A DNA stretch of 64,000 nucleotides from an uncultured Candidatus Poseidoniales archaeon (GCA_902625325.1 CACOAW010000008.1:1-64000); one strand, 5' to 3'. Shown: positions 1 to 9,855, counted from the first letter of the stretch. Translations and numbers: made by a program. Notes: a model not told the origin generated them from the sequence alone.

Positions 1-2
1 GG

Positions 3-539
3 GGAGCACAAATTTTCCTATTGATAATAATCGGCATGGAGGCGGACTTTGGGGACATCTCGACCGGAGCAGCCGGTATCGGTGTGTTGTACATGGCTCG
101 TGGGTTCGGCAGCGGCTTCGGCCCGATCGTGACCCGGCCTCTAATGACAGTCACCCGGTACATGCCGTACATCATCGGACTTTCCCTGGGTGGAGCTGGC
201 CTACTCTACGTCGGGGTCTCACAAGCCGAATGGGGGATGTGGACGCTGGTCCTAGTTTTCTTTAGCCATGGCTGTAGCGGAATTTCATGGGTTTTCAGCA
301 CAACCCTGCTGCAGCGCAGGACTGACAACGACTGGATGGGGAGGGTTGCTGGCACTGACAACCTGATAATCGTGCTGACCATGGGGGTATCCACCATTGC
401 TGCTGGGATCATACTCGAGGAGGAGCTGTTGACGCTGAGGGATCTCCTACTGGCGACTGGGTTGGTGCAGTTGTCAGTAGGTGCGCTCTGGCTCCTATTG
501 GCCTCTCCTAGGGAGAGGGAGTTCATTAGTGGGAATTAG
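3..539 (+). CDS. MFS-type transporter, C-terminal part (5' end cut by window edge)
   Basis: Frame is open from the window start; multiple hydrophobic helices with an MFS-like segment (GAAGIGVLYMARGFGSGFGPIV...). Confidence 0.6.
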   Translation, partial: GAQIFLLIIIGMEADFGDISTGAAGIGVLYMARGFGSGFGPIVTRPLMTVTRYMPYIIGLSLGGAGLLYVGVSQAEWGMWTLVLVFFSHGCSGISWVFSTTLLQRRTDNDWMGRVAGTDNLIIVLTMGVSTIAAGIILEEELLTLRDLLLATGLVQLSVGALWLLLASPREREFISGN

Positions 540-1414
540 GCTCCAATTTCATTCCACCAAGCCAACATCCCTAATCCCACTGAGGGTGCCATGGACCAGG
601 AAACTGCTCTAATCCAACTGACATAATTAGGTCGAAGTAACTCTGAAGACCACATTTCAATTTCAGAATTAATTTTCTCAGTGATTCTTATTGAGACTTC
701 TTCCTGAACATACTGGGGGAATTCGATTACCGATTTGATACTTTGAGTAATCATTTTTCCAAAGCCGCCTAGAATTGGCATGACATTGTCTTTGACGACC
801 TTTGGAGTCTTTCTACTAGCCTTATCTGAAACGGATGAGAAGACCCCCCTCATCCAAATGAAATACTCCAGTAACTGTAGATATTTTCTAGGAGAATTAT
901 CGTTGACAATTTCCCAGGAGCTCGCCTTGGGTATGTTCTTCGTCCATTTCTGGATTTCCGACTGCATGAAGTCAAGTAGTTCCTGAAACTTGTCCAATCC
1001 TTCGTCCAGTGTTATTCGAATTTGTATCACACGATATATCGATCTAACTGACCAAGCCAGCAGTAGAACGGCTGCAAGGAATTTTACCCAAGGATAATTA
1101 TCCAAATCTTGGAAGGTCAACTGATTGAGTCTGAATAAATAAAAAACTGGTAGGGAAAGTATAGCTGGAAGAAGTATCTTTGATACCTCAAAGAATAACC
1201 AAGAATACAACCTCGGAATTTCTAACTTGCCGATTAGTCGTATAGCATCTATTGCCTGCCTCTCAGGAACCATCTTACGAACTCTAAGGTAGGGAGAGAT
1301 AAGTAGCAGGATTTGGATAATCGTGGGTACGATGATTGCCACGAACGCGAAATCACGCAATGAGGTGGGAGGAAACAGCGAGGGCAGTGCCGTCAACAGA
1401 GCTTCCAGCACCAT
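536..1414 (-). CDS. hypothetical membrane protein
   Basis: 292-aa ORF with at least three hydrophobic segments; no recognised family. Confidence 0.55.
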   Translation of the reverse strand: MVLEALLTALPSLFPPTSLRDFAFVAIIVPTIIQILLLISPYLRVRKMVPERQAIDAIRLIGKLEIPRLYSWLFFEVSKILLPAILSLPVFYLFRLNQLTFQDLDNYPWVKFLAAVLLLAWSVRSIYRVIQIRITLDEGLDKFQELLDFMQSEIQKWTKNIPKASSWEIVNDNSPRKYLQLLEYFIWMRGVFSSVSDKASRKTPKVVKDNVMPILGGFGKMITQSIKSVIEFPQYVQEEVSIRITEKINSEIEMWSSELLRPNYVSWIRAVSWSMAPSVGLGMLAWWNEIGA

Positions 1415-1445
1415 TGATTACACGACCAGTGATAGGAAGTTGAAT

Positions 1446-1862
1446 CTATTGATATGATTTCCAGAAGCGCTTATTCCACCTCTTCTGCTTCTTCTCAAGA
1501 AGGTATCTCGACTTGGAAGCAGTTGTTTGGTCGTGGCATCCCTTACAAAGCTCTACAACGTTGCCTGGGTTATCCATCAGATCTAGTTGGTTGGTCTTCT
1601 TCGCATGACCACGGCTGATTATGTGATGCCACTCTGTGTACCCAGTGTGCCCGCAAATTCTGCACTCGTGCTGTTTGATTGGATAATCTGATTCTGGTAC
1701 TCGGGGAGTCTGGGTCCTGGATTCGATAAGCTTCGGCCCTGTTGGTGGGTTTGCGTAGATTTTCTCTATGTCCCTGGTTATCTGAATAATCCCAGTAATC
1801 AGGGATGTGGTCGCCATTGCGAATGCCGCTGCCCGGAAAAGCAGACGGTCATTGGAGTTCAA
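1446..1862 (-). CDS. HNH endonuclease-like protein with N-terminal hydrophobic segment
   Basis: CRICGHTGYTEWHHIISRGHAKK...NVVELCKGCHDQ is a zinc-bound HNH signature; N-terminal AAAFAMATTSLITGIIQI. Confidence 0.7.
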   Translation of the reverse strand: MNSNDRLLFRAAAFAMATTSLITGIIQITRDIEKIYANPPTGPKLIESRTQTPRVPESDYPIKQHECRICGHTGYTEWHHIISRGHAKKTNQLDLMDNPGNVVELCKGCHDQTTASKSRYLLEKKQKRWNKRFWKSYQ

Positions 1863-1866
1863 TCTC

Positions 1867-2055
1867 TCACCTCAGTTCCTCTCTCTGCTGACTTACCCTG
1901 TCGGAAATCGTTTGGACCATCTGATCTGTCATCTCGCACGCAATTCTTCCATATTTCCTTCCAATGCCATATCCTGCCCCACCCATTGCAGCTACCGACA
2001 TGACCTCAAACGCTGACCAGGCTACCCCAAGGGTCATTCCAATTACTGGTATCAT
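1867..2055 (-). CDS. small Gly-rich membrane protein
   Basis: 62-aa ORF with a hydrophobic Gly-rich segment; start overlaps the upstream stop (ATGA). Confidence 0.5.
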   Translation of the reverse strand: MIPVIGMTLGVAWSAFEVMSVAAMGGAGYGIGRKYGRIACEMTDQMVQTISDRVSQQREELR

Positions 2056-2243
2056 GACTTCTTCCTCCTAGTTGTTTTTGTCTTGTCTTCGACTACTATT
2101 ACCTCATACTGGTCAATATTTGCTCTATCCTGTCCATCTGCGAACATGTGGTAATGGTGCCTGAAGCTACTTACTGCAACCCCCACCATGAAACCACCAA
2201 CTAAAGCCGCTATTCCATTTACTATCATATTCATATCATTCAT
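2052..2243 (-). CDS. small membrane protein
   Basis: Start placed at MNDMNMIVNGIAALVGGFMVG, overlapping the upstream gene stop. Confidence 0.5.
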   Translation of the reverse strand: MNDMNMIVNGIAALVGGFMVGVAVSSFRHHYHMFADGQDRANIDQYEVIVVEDKTKTTRRKKS

Positions 2244-2523
2244 TCTCCCTTTCTTCGGCCTCTCCCTTGCCCGCTTTGCCCTTGGCGATTCGCACAGCGC
2301 TCTCGCTGATTGTGCCAACCACGTTGCCCGCTGTCTCCACTGTCACCTTGGTCACCTCTCCGGTCGCATCCACGATCGCACTGATCGCACGACCTCCTCC
2401 CACTGCTAGGTGGACAACCGTGTCCTCTCCCGCGTTCACTAGTTCCTTCACTGCGGAGGAGAACTCGTCGATGAGCGAGCTGAGTCCCTTGGTCACGTTC
2501 TCTACTGGCTTCGGTCCGGCCAT
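2236..2523 (-). CDS. small amphipathic hypothetical protein
   Basis: 95-aa ORF in a tightly coupled minus-strand gene string. Confidence 0.5.
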   Translation of the reverse strand: MAGPKPVENVTKGLSSLIDEFSSAVKELVNAGEDTVVHLAVGGGRAISAIVDATGEVTKVTVETAGNVVGTISESAVRIAKGKAGKGEAEERENE

Positions 2524-2588
2524 GAAAATCCCGAAAGGGGGATGGGGTATAAGGAACGGAGTGGGTTCTTAGGGGGTTAGTTGACCAC

Positions 2589-2936
2589 CTAAATTATATC
2601 ATCTGAGGGTAGGTAGAAGAATGACTCCGGATATTCTCCCATCCTCTGTCCGAGTTGGATCATCCTCCCTATGTCGGACCTCCACATCCTGCCGGACTCT
2701 GTAATCTCCCAATGAACGACGGGATGACCCCCGCGGCCTACCTTGCCCGAGTCAATGATATCTATCAATTCGGCTTTTTGCATGGAATCCAAGTGACCTC
2801 TGAGCTCCTTACGATCTATTCCCGTGGCCCTCTCTATCCTCACTAGCCTCTTCGACTCATGACCCTTCGATTTCATCCTCGATAGGTAGAGAAGGATACG
2901 ATAGAGAGTGACTGGATAGTCTCGCTGTTTTCGCAT
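2589..2936 (-). CDS. winged-helix (MarR/PadR-like) DNA-binding protein
   Basis: VRIERATGIDRKELRGHLDSMQKAELIDII...WEITESGRMW wHTH-like pattern. Confidence 0.6.
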   Translation of the reverse strand: MRKQRDYPVTLYRILLYLSRMKSKGHESKRLVRIERATGIDRKELRGHLDSMQKAELIDIIDSGKVGRGGHPVVHWEITESGRMWRSDIGRMIQLGQRMGEYPESFFYLPSDDII

Positions 2937-3126
2937 CGGAATCCATTTCTCCGCAAGTGATTTTTGATATTAAATATACTATATGTGGATGTGAATACAC
3001 CAATAATGGGATTGATATCTTAACCTAAAATCCTCACAATTCCACTCTAACGGTTCAATTCTTCCGGCTTAAAAATTAGATTCTTTTACCATAGAAACTA
3101 AAGGGTGCCGATTTTCTGATTAGATT

Positions 3127-4416
3127 ATGAAAATCCCGGTGACTGTGTTAAATTGCGTTTATTGTGCAACCCATCCAGATCACCCTGGATTTCACTATGT
3201 AGGTGAAACCTCGAAATCGGCAGAGGCTAGATGGAGGAAACACATCAGAGACGCACTGGACGGTGCAAGAGATAAGTTCCACAAAGTGATTTTTGAAACA
3301 ATTAGGAAATATGCAACGGAAGAGAAAATTCCTGATCGGTTCGGATTCAAGATTAGGGTCTTGCATGAATGCGAGACAAAGGAAGAAAGATGGGAAAAGG
3401 AGCGAATGGAGATTGGAAATTATGACGCGATAAATAGTGGCTGGAATACAAAAGAAGGCCGTAGATACAGAACTCATAAGAAGGTCAAAAGTGTCATTTT
3501 CCCCAGGAACCGTGGAAAAATAGAGTTTTATGAGGTGGATGATATCCACAAGAAATTGGGCGTTTCAAAATATACTTTTGACGCTTTTCTAAGAAATACG
3601 GGCGACATTGAAAGGTCAGCAGAGAAATCCTTGGATGCAACGGAGATAACTCAGCACAAGTGGTTTGTTGAAGGACATAGCGACAAGCCTTTCAGGCATT
3701 TGGCGGATCTAGAGGAGGGAGGGGAAATGTCATTCCTAAACCCACAGAAACTGACAAAGGCGTCAATTCAGGAAAGGCGGCAGAGATATCAAAAGGAAGG
3801 TGACACAATTAAAGAAAAGAAAACGGAGTTCTTAGATCAAATAAAGACCATGATTCGAAAAGAAGTCCTCCAGGTAGAAAAGAGGAAGTTCTGGAAGGAA
3901 CCTATCGTCCTGAAGCATGTCCTAGAAGATGGCAGGTCTATCGATGAAAGAGCGCCTTTCGGTGAATTGTATTATAGGTTGAAATCCATGGGCAAGGGGA
4001 TCAGCTACAATGGCGAGTCCATTCGCCGTTACAACACCATATTAGGGAATTTGAGGAATGAGAATCGTGATTGGTCGAATGAAGCTGCGTTTGGTTTAGT
4101 CGTCCCCCCTTGGTATCAAAATGCTGACCGGCTGGTAAAGCGTGAGGGGTACGAGTATTACCCCAAATTAAAGGGGGAGAATAAGTGGATAAGTATGAAC
4201 AAAAAGAGGGAAGTGCCAATTGTCGACGAGGATTTGAAAATCGTATTCAGAGGAATCTCTTCCATTCCCGCTTACGCGAAAGAGAAGGGAGGCCCCAATT
4301 TTCCGAAGATTGACACGAGGACCATTCGAGGTGTTTTGGAAGACGGGGTTGGTATCTATTCCTTTCTTAAAGACCGTATGAGACAACATAATATTGATCT
4401 GCAAAAAGCGGATTAA
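3127..4416 (+). CDS. GIY-YIG nuclease-like domain protein with long unknown C-terminal region
   Basis: N-terminus VYCATHPDHPGFHYVGETSKSAEARWRKHIRDA...ERMEIGNYDAINSGWNTKEG resembles a GIY-YIG core (YVG, R, E, N). Confidence 0.6.
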   Translation: MKIPVTVLNCVYCATHPDHPGFHYVGETSKSAEARWRKHIRDALDGARDKFHKVIFETIRKYATEEKIPDRFGFKIRVLHECETKEERWEKERMEIGNYDAINSGWNTKEGRRYRTHKKVKSVIFPRNRGKIEFYEVDDIHKKLGVSKYTFDAFLRNTGDIERSAEKSLDATEITQHKWFVEGHSDKPFRHLADLEEGGEMSFLNPQKLTKASIQERRQRYQKEGDTIKEKKTEFLDQIKTMIRKEVLQVEKRKFWKEPIVLKHVLEDGRSIDERAPFGELYYRLKSMGKGISYNGESIRRYNTILGNLRNENRDWSNEAAFGLVVPPWYQNADRLVKREGYEYYPKLKGENKWISMNKKREVPIVDEDLKIVFRGISSIPAYAKEKGGPNFPKIDTRTIRGVLEDGVGIYSFLKDRMRQHNIDLQKAD

Positions 4417-4447
4417 TGTATATTAGGGCCCCCCAGAAAGGGTTGAT

Positions 4448-4975
4448 ATGCCGTGCACCATTGAGGTTGTGGGTTACCGTGACCAAGACATAGATTCTGT
4501 GGTCGAGAGCCTCAAGGATGCCCTTGTCGGGATAGAAAAAACTCTAGATGCGGATATTAAGGGCGCGATTTCCGGTTCTGATATCGATATCGAGAAGCGG
4601 GACAAGTACGTTTTCTGCACCGTCGGAAAGATAGGCGTCTCGATTTGCTCTGGCCACATTGATGGTGTTTTTGCCAAGCTCTTCAGGGCGTACTCCCTTT
4701 ACAGGAGTGGGGAAATATCCTCCTTGGTCCTGATTGCAAAAACAGCAACTGAAGCATGGTGGAATAACCAGGAGGCGCAGAACAAGAAAGGGATGCCCTT
4801 GACCCTCAGCGATGGGAATAGACAGAACTGGGACAAGGCCAGAAAGGCCATTGAAAGCGCTGAACACTGGTACGATCTACCTATTACCGCGATCATCATT
4901 GAAAGGGAAGTTTCCTCCAAGGGGTTCTCTGATTTCAAGGAAGATAGGGCAGCAAAGAAGGAATTCTGGACATAG
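4448..4975 (+). CDS. BglII/BstYI-like restriction endonuclease homologue candidate (catalytic residues uncertain)
   Basis: Convergent with the adjacent methyltransferase; GKIGVSICSGHIDGVFAKLFRAYSLYRSGEISSLVLIA resembles the BglII/BstYI core pattern GVEIQFGK...AKF..F...G.I.VGVEIV. Confidence 0.4.
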   Translation: MPCTIEVVGYRDQDIDSVVESLKDALVGIEKTLDADIKGAISGSDIDIEKRDKYVFCTVGKIGVSICSGHIDGVFAKLFRAYSLYRSGEISSLVLIAKTATEAWWNNQEAQNKKGMPLTLSDGNRQNWDKARKAIESAEHWYDLPITAIIIEREVSSKGFSDFKEDRAAKKEFWT

Positions 4976-4977
4976 CG

Positions 4978-6009
4978 CTAGTAATCGAAAACGCTTCTTG
5001 ATTTCTGAACCTCATCCTCCGACTCGTCAGAGGTTTCTGCTGTCTCCTGGGCCCCCTCTATGAAGTCCAGCTCCCTAATAGTCCACTTCCTCTGAGAAGG
5101 GGGAAGTCTCTCTGAGGCCCACCTGAGCATCTCGTTCATTCTCTCCTTCCCAATGTTTGCCCTTACTGTGTCGAAGGACTGATCCTGGTCGATGCTATAC
5201 TCCTCCTCCACGTAATCTCGAATGAAATCGGTCTCCTCGGGCCAGTATTCCTGGGTCTCCTCGTTCATATCACAACCCCAACCCAGCCTACCCGTGGCCA
5301 GAGCTGCCTTCGCAGTTGAGAATGTCCCAGAGAAGGGGTCTACGACCAGGTCTCCAACATCGGTTGTGGACCTTATGATTCGCTGCAGTAACACCTGGGG
5401 TATCTGATTTGAGTAGTCTGACTTCTCTTTGTTTACGTTCTTTGTCAGATTTATCTCCCACCAGTCATACAGCGAGCAGCCCCTTTTCCCATCCTTGATT
5501 AGCTGAGCCACCCTCCTATCCCAGGGGTTCCGGTAAGGCCGGATTATCCTCTTCGGATAGAACTTAGGCTCTCCGCCCTCGTCTTTGACTAGCCAGAGAA
5601 CAGTCCTGCTTGCTCTTGTCCAGGCCCTATTTGACATCCCGATATTACTGGGATATACCCATGTCAGCCATTGCCTGAACTTCCACCCAGTTTCCATTAT
5701 CATCGACCACATCTCTGCTATGGCTTCAGGGTAGTGAATCATGAAGAAGTGGGCCGAGTCGGCGGCTGCCTCGTATGAGGAGACTAGCACTTCTCCTATC
5801 ATTCTATGATAGTCGTCCTTCTTTAGACGATCACTTACATTGCCGTAATTATGACCTATGTTGTAGGGTGGGTCGGTTAGGAAGAGGCTTGGAGAGTGGC
5901 CATCTGGAATTCCAGACCTAAGTACTTCAGACGAGTTGCCGACATGGCAATAATCATCTCGACTCCATTGTTTCTTTGGCATTAATCTCGCTGTAGTGGC
6001 TGGAACCAA
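4978..6009 (-). CDS. beta-class DNA (N4-cytosine/N6-adenine) methyltransferase
   Basis: LTDPPYNIGHNYGNVSDRL (motif IV) precedes DLVVDPFSGTFSTAKAAL (motif I); motif order IV to I. Confidence 0.9.
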   Translation of the reverse strand: MVPATTARLMPKKQWSRDDYCHVGNSSEVLRSGIPDGHSPSLFLTDPPYNIGHNYGNVSDRLKKDDYHRMIGEVLVSSYEAAADSAHFFMIHYPEAIAEMWSMIMETGWKFRQWLTWVYPSNIGMSNRAWTRASRTVLWLVKDEGGEPKFYPKRIIRPYRNPWDRRVAQLIKDGKRGCSLYDWWEINLTKNVNKEKSDYSNQIPQVLLQRIIRSTTDVGDLVVDPFSGTFSTAKAALATGRLGWGCDMNEETQEYWPEETDFIRDYVEEEYSIDQDQSFDTVRANIGKERMNEMLRWASERLPPSQRKWTIRELDFIEGAQETAETSDESEDEVQKSRSVFDY

Positions 6010-6096
6010 GGTACATAGTATTGATCATCGTCGTTAAAATCTGCTTTTCTCGAAAATATTAGGTCATTTAATGAATAAAAACACTAGTGACGCCCC

Positions 6097-9000
6097 ATGC
6101 CTCACCCTGACTCTGCAGATACCACCTTCTTACAGTTCTTGGAAAAGGGAATCAGACTGCCGGATTATCAGAGGGACTTCGCTTGGGGGAAGTCCCAGAT
6201 GATGCAACTCTGGGAGGATCTTCGGGCACATCTCTTCGCTAATTCCCAGACCCTTGCAGATGATGTGATCTCGAAGTATTATCTGGGCTCGATAGTGGTT
6301 GACAATCATGCAAAATTCCCCTACCTTGTTGATGGGCAACAGAGATTCACCACCTTGACCCTGATAGCCTGTGCAGTTCGGGATGCATTGATTACATCGG
6401 GATTCGTCGATCAGGCGTTCGAAATCCATAATTCCCTAATCGTCGATATTAGCAAACTGGCTGATAAAAGCAAGAGGAACAGATTCGAGTTGTTTGACAT
6501 CCCCCCAGGACAATCTCTCTCCTACGAAAAGAGGATTTCACCCTACAGGAGAAGGCTAGTAAACATACCAACGGGCTTAGTCACAGCGGCTTCCGAGAAG
6601 GGCGCTTCGCGGATAATGCTCGACAGGGAAGAGTCCGGCCAATACACGTGGACGTTGGAGGAGAGCGAGCCATGGAGCGTAATGGTGGTGGATGGTAGTG
6701 AGCGTATGTCCTACTCTCATCCCGTGGATATCATTCACAAATATGGAAAAATGATCAGGGGCGGAAACGCCCCCCCATACATACCCTTGAAGAAACCTCT
6801 GAAAGATGATATAGCGGGAGGTCTGAAACTGATACTCGAGAACAATGTAAGATCTGCCACTCTTGATTGGAACCCCCTCTCAATTCCTAGGAGCGCTAGC
6901 GAGAAGCAGAATCAGAACCTGCTTCAACATAGTGAAATATTCCACCACACATACAGAGACTTCTATCGCCAAGTGAGAAGAGATGCCGAGCACATGATTG
7001 ACGGCGAGAAGAGATTCTGGCCCACAGACGGATTCTCGGAGGATCAAACATCGACCACTCTGAGACTAGAACGTTCCTTTTCTAGATGGGTGGGTTCCCT
7101 ACAGCATTGCGGCAGGCTACCACAGAAGGGTGAAGTTATCACTTTCCATCAAGAGGTTGTCTCAAAAAAGGAGTGGCCAAGTGATGAGGAACTCCTCAAG
7201 ATAATGGAAAACAATGGCGCGGAGAGTGCCGAAGTGGAGTGGAAGGGCTGTTTCAGATATCCCATCGTTGGAGATAAAATCAGAAAGAACTCACAGATGA
7301 TGAAATGGGCTTGTACCAAAGCCGTTGCCAGCTTTTTGAATACTCGAGGGGGTTTCCTATTCATCGGAGTAAGCGATAAGACTGGAACGGCAACGGGAAT
7401 CGCGAACGAGAATTACAAAAACCCAGACGACGCGATCATGGTGGTTAGCCAATACCTCAAACAGAAACTGGGGACTGATGTTGGGACATACATAGACGGC
7501 AGGGTGATCAAGGCGGAGAATTATGCGGAGGTGCTGTGCATCAAGGTCTCCAGGGCGCCGAAGTTCTTCGAGATGGATTACATGCTCTTCGATGACAAAG
7601 ACGGAGCGATAAGGAAGAAGACGGTGAGGAAGGGGGCATTCTTCGTGAGGAATCCCGGTGAATCAGTGGAATTGAAAGGAGACCAGATCACCAATCACAA
7701 GAGCCTGATGAAGCAGGAGCCTATCGAATACAACCTCGTACCCTTCCGTGTCGAGACAGAAAATATCTCTCTCGATGCGGCCTCGAATAACCTCCATAGC
7801 CTTTCTGGACGTGTTATTGATGGGGATATCCCGGAAAGTGCCATCTGCTCTATCCCGTATCTGGAGCCTGGCCAGGAGTGGGAAGGACACCTGGACAGCG
7901 AGGATAAGAGAGCCACGGAACTGCTGAATCTAGTTCAAAACTGCATCTTCACCAGGATCAGCTTCGAAGGCGACCCGAAGGGGGCAATCAGCCATTTCAT
8001 GCTGACCAATGATGAGACAAGATTCTCTGCGCTTACTGCCTATGACTTGGTTTCGGCCTTCACCCAGAGGCTCATCTCGACAAAGAAGGGCGAAAGAATG
8101 ACCCGGAAGCAGCGCCAAATCAAAGAGAAGTGGGAGAGCATCTCGCGTGACCTGTACCTGGCTGCCGGGAAAGATGACAAGGAGATAGGCGACTTCTTCG
8201 CAGACTGGCTACTGAGCACAACCAGAACGAAGACTCCCAGCAAGAGGTTCACGAAGGCCCAGTCCTGGGAAGGCATCAACAACGAGTTCAAGAAAATGAC
8301 CTCCCCCAAGGGCGAGTACGACTACGATAGGATGCTTGAGTTCTACTCTGAGATGGTCGAATACGCCCTCGTCTACATCAGGGCGACCAACACCGACTCG
8401 GAATACTGGGCGAGTCATCCCTACAACTCCGCGGGATGCAGGGACGAGAGGAACTACCTAAAAATCATCAAATCCGGGCCAGGAGCTCAGAGGCAGCACA
8501 TAGCCCCTTACATGGCACTAGTGCACTCCCTAGAGAGTCAGGAAGTCCAAGACAGGGGAGTAATAAGCGGATTCCTGAAGAACTACAACTACATCATACT
8601 GAGATACCAAACTCTGCCAAAGTTCGTCGGGAGTGGGAAATCTGGCGTGACCGGCGGGGACATTTACGCCAAGATGACAGGGGCGGATAGTTGGATCCAG
8701 AAAATCAAGGACGCGGACTTGACTGACGAGGCCCAACGCCTCGAGATACAAGACCTGCCGCTGAGCCTGATCCAAGTCGCTGATGACGCGGAAGGAATCT
8801 TCCGATGGGAAGCATCGGGCGATCTGAACTTCGGCGGGACGCTCGAGAGCGCCCCCATAAAGCACCTCCTATTCAGCGCAGAGAGGGCCCTTGAGAACAC
8901 CCGCAGCCCCAGTATGTCGAGGCTGCACCAGCAAGCTGCCAGGCCCCAGGTCGAGCACGTGCTCCCGAAGAACGCGAGCAGGCTCGACGAGAGGTACTTC

Positions 9001-9258
9001 GACAAGCAGGAGCCAACAGAGGAGCACGCGAAACTAGTATTCGCATTTGGGAACCACTGCCTGCTCTCGGACTCGCTGAACTCCAAGGTGAGGAACAAAC
9101 CACCTACAGAGAAGATGAAGCATTATCGTGATGAGTTCACTACTGCTCAACAGGTGAGGGGGATACTCCGAGAAAGGGGCAGGTGGGAAGAGGAGGAGAT
9201 CAAACTCAACTCGAAGAGCCTGACGGGTGCGATTGTCTCTTTCTACAGTCCAGAATGA
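6097..9258 (+). CDS. DUF262 - AlbA_2 (Schlafen-like) - DUF1524 (HNH) fusion protein, GmrSD-like
   Basis: DUF262: LPDYQRDFAW and LVDGQQRFTTLTL. AlbA_2: AEVEWKG...AVASFLNTRGGFLFIGVSDKTGTATGI. DUF1524: VEHVLPKNAS...FGNHCLLSDSLNSKVRNKP. Confidence 0.85.
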   Translation: MPHPDSADTTFLQFLEKGIRLPDYQRDFAWGKSQMMQLWEDLRAHLFANSQTLADDVISKYYLGSIVVDNHAKFPYLVDGQQRFTTLTLIACAVRDALITSGFVDQAFEIHNSLIVDISKLADKSKRNRFELFDIPPGQSLSYEKRISPYRRRLVNIPTGLVTAASEKGASRIMLDREESGQYTWTLEESEPWSVMVVDGSERMSYSHPVDIIHKYGKMIRGGNAPPYIPLKKPLKDDIAGGLKLILENNVRSATLDWNPLSIPRSASEKQNQNLLQHSEIFHHTYRDFYRQVRRDAEHMIDGEKRFWPTDGFSEDQTSTTLRLERSFSRWVGSLQHCGRLPQKGEVITFHQEVVSKKEWPSDEELLKIMENNGAESAEVEWKGCFRYPIVGDKIRKNSQMMKWACTKAVASFLNTRGGFLFIGVSDKTGTATGIANENYKNPDDAIMVVSQYLKQKLGTDVGTYIDGRVIKAENYAEVLCIKVSRAPKFFEMDYMLFDDKDGAIRKKTVRKGAFFVRNPGESVELKGDQITNHKSLMKQEPIEYNLVPFRVETENISLDAASNNLHSLSGRVIDGDIPESAICSIPYLEPGQEWEGHLDSEDKRATELLNLVQNCIFTRISFEGDPKGAISHFMLTNDETRFSALTAYDLVSAFTQRLISTKKGERMTRKQRQIKEKWESISRDLYLAAGKDDKEIGDFFADWLLSTTRTKTPSKRFTKAQSWEGINNEFKKMTSPKGEYDYDRMLEFYSEMVEYALVYIRATNTDSEYWASHPYNSAGCRDERNYLKIIKSGPGAQRQHIAPYMALVHSLESQEVQDRGVISGFLKNYNYIILRYQTLPKFVGSGKSGVTGGDIYAKMTGADSWIQKIKDADLTDEAQRLEIQDLPLSLIQVADDAEGIFRWEASGDLNFGGTLESAPIKHLLFSAERALENTRSPSMSRLHQQAARPQVEHVLPKNASRLDERYFDKQEPTEEHAKLVFAFGNHCLLSDSLNSKVRNKPPTEKMKHYRDEFTTAQQVRGILRERGRWEEEEIKLNSKSLTGAIVSFYSPE

Positions 9259-9276
9259 TATCCAAGAGGCGAACTC

Positions 9277-9855
9277 ATGTCCATACATACTGAAGCGGTT
9301 AAAAATTGGCTTATTGGAGAATACAGTGACGGAGGTCTACCAGACAAATTAATTGAGGAGTGTAGGCAATTCCACATATTTACCGAGGAAGATTTGCAGT
9401 TTAGTTCATACTATCACATCAGAAAGTTCTTTGCAACAGACCATGTTGACAAAGAAGACTACTGGCGGGTTTTCAACAAGAAATACCTCAAGACTTCAGA
9501 GAAAAGAGGGAAGTATCCTGACCTTACTCTCCGGAGAGGGGGGAATTCTGTTATTTTAGTCGAATTGAAGCAGGCAGTAGGCCGAGATGTGACTGCAGGT
9601 GATATAATCGCTGACGTCGAAAAGTTGACAAGGATCGGAGGGGATAGGGACCTGATAGCCCTGTACACATGCGCCCTATCGGATGAAGAAGGCAGGGAAA
9701 GAGAACGATATATTCGGAAAGAAACGGAAGGAGTGGCGAATATGGGCAAGCTACACCTAGTCAGAGTTTCTGTGGGCGCTTCTTTTGAAGACATTGCATA
9801 TCTAGACGGTTTTCTTGAAAGGCACAAAGAATTGGGAAGGAGGTCAGATCGATAA
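9277..9855 (+). CDS. PD-(D/E)XK superfamily nuclease
   Basis: KYPDLTLRRGGNSVILVELKQAVGRD: PD...ELKQ catalytic pattern. Confidence 0.7.
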   Translation: MSIHTEAVKNWLIGEYSDGGLPDKLIEECRQFHIFTEEDLQFSSYYHIRKFFATDHVDKEDYWRVFNKKYLKTSEKRGKYPDLTLRRGGNSVILVELKQAVGRDVTAGDIIADVEKLTRIGGDRDLIALYTCALSDEEGRERERYIRKETEGVANMGKLHLVRVSVGASFEDIAYLDGFLERHKELGRRSDR

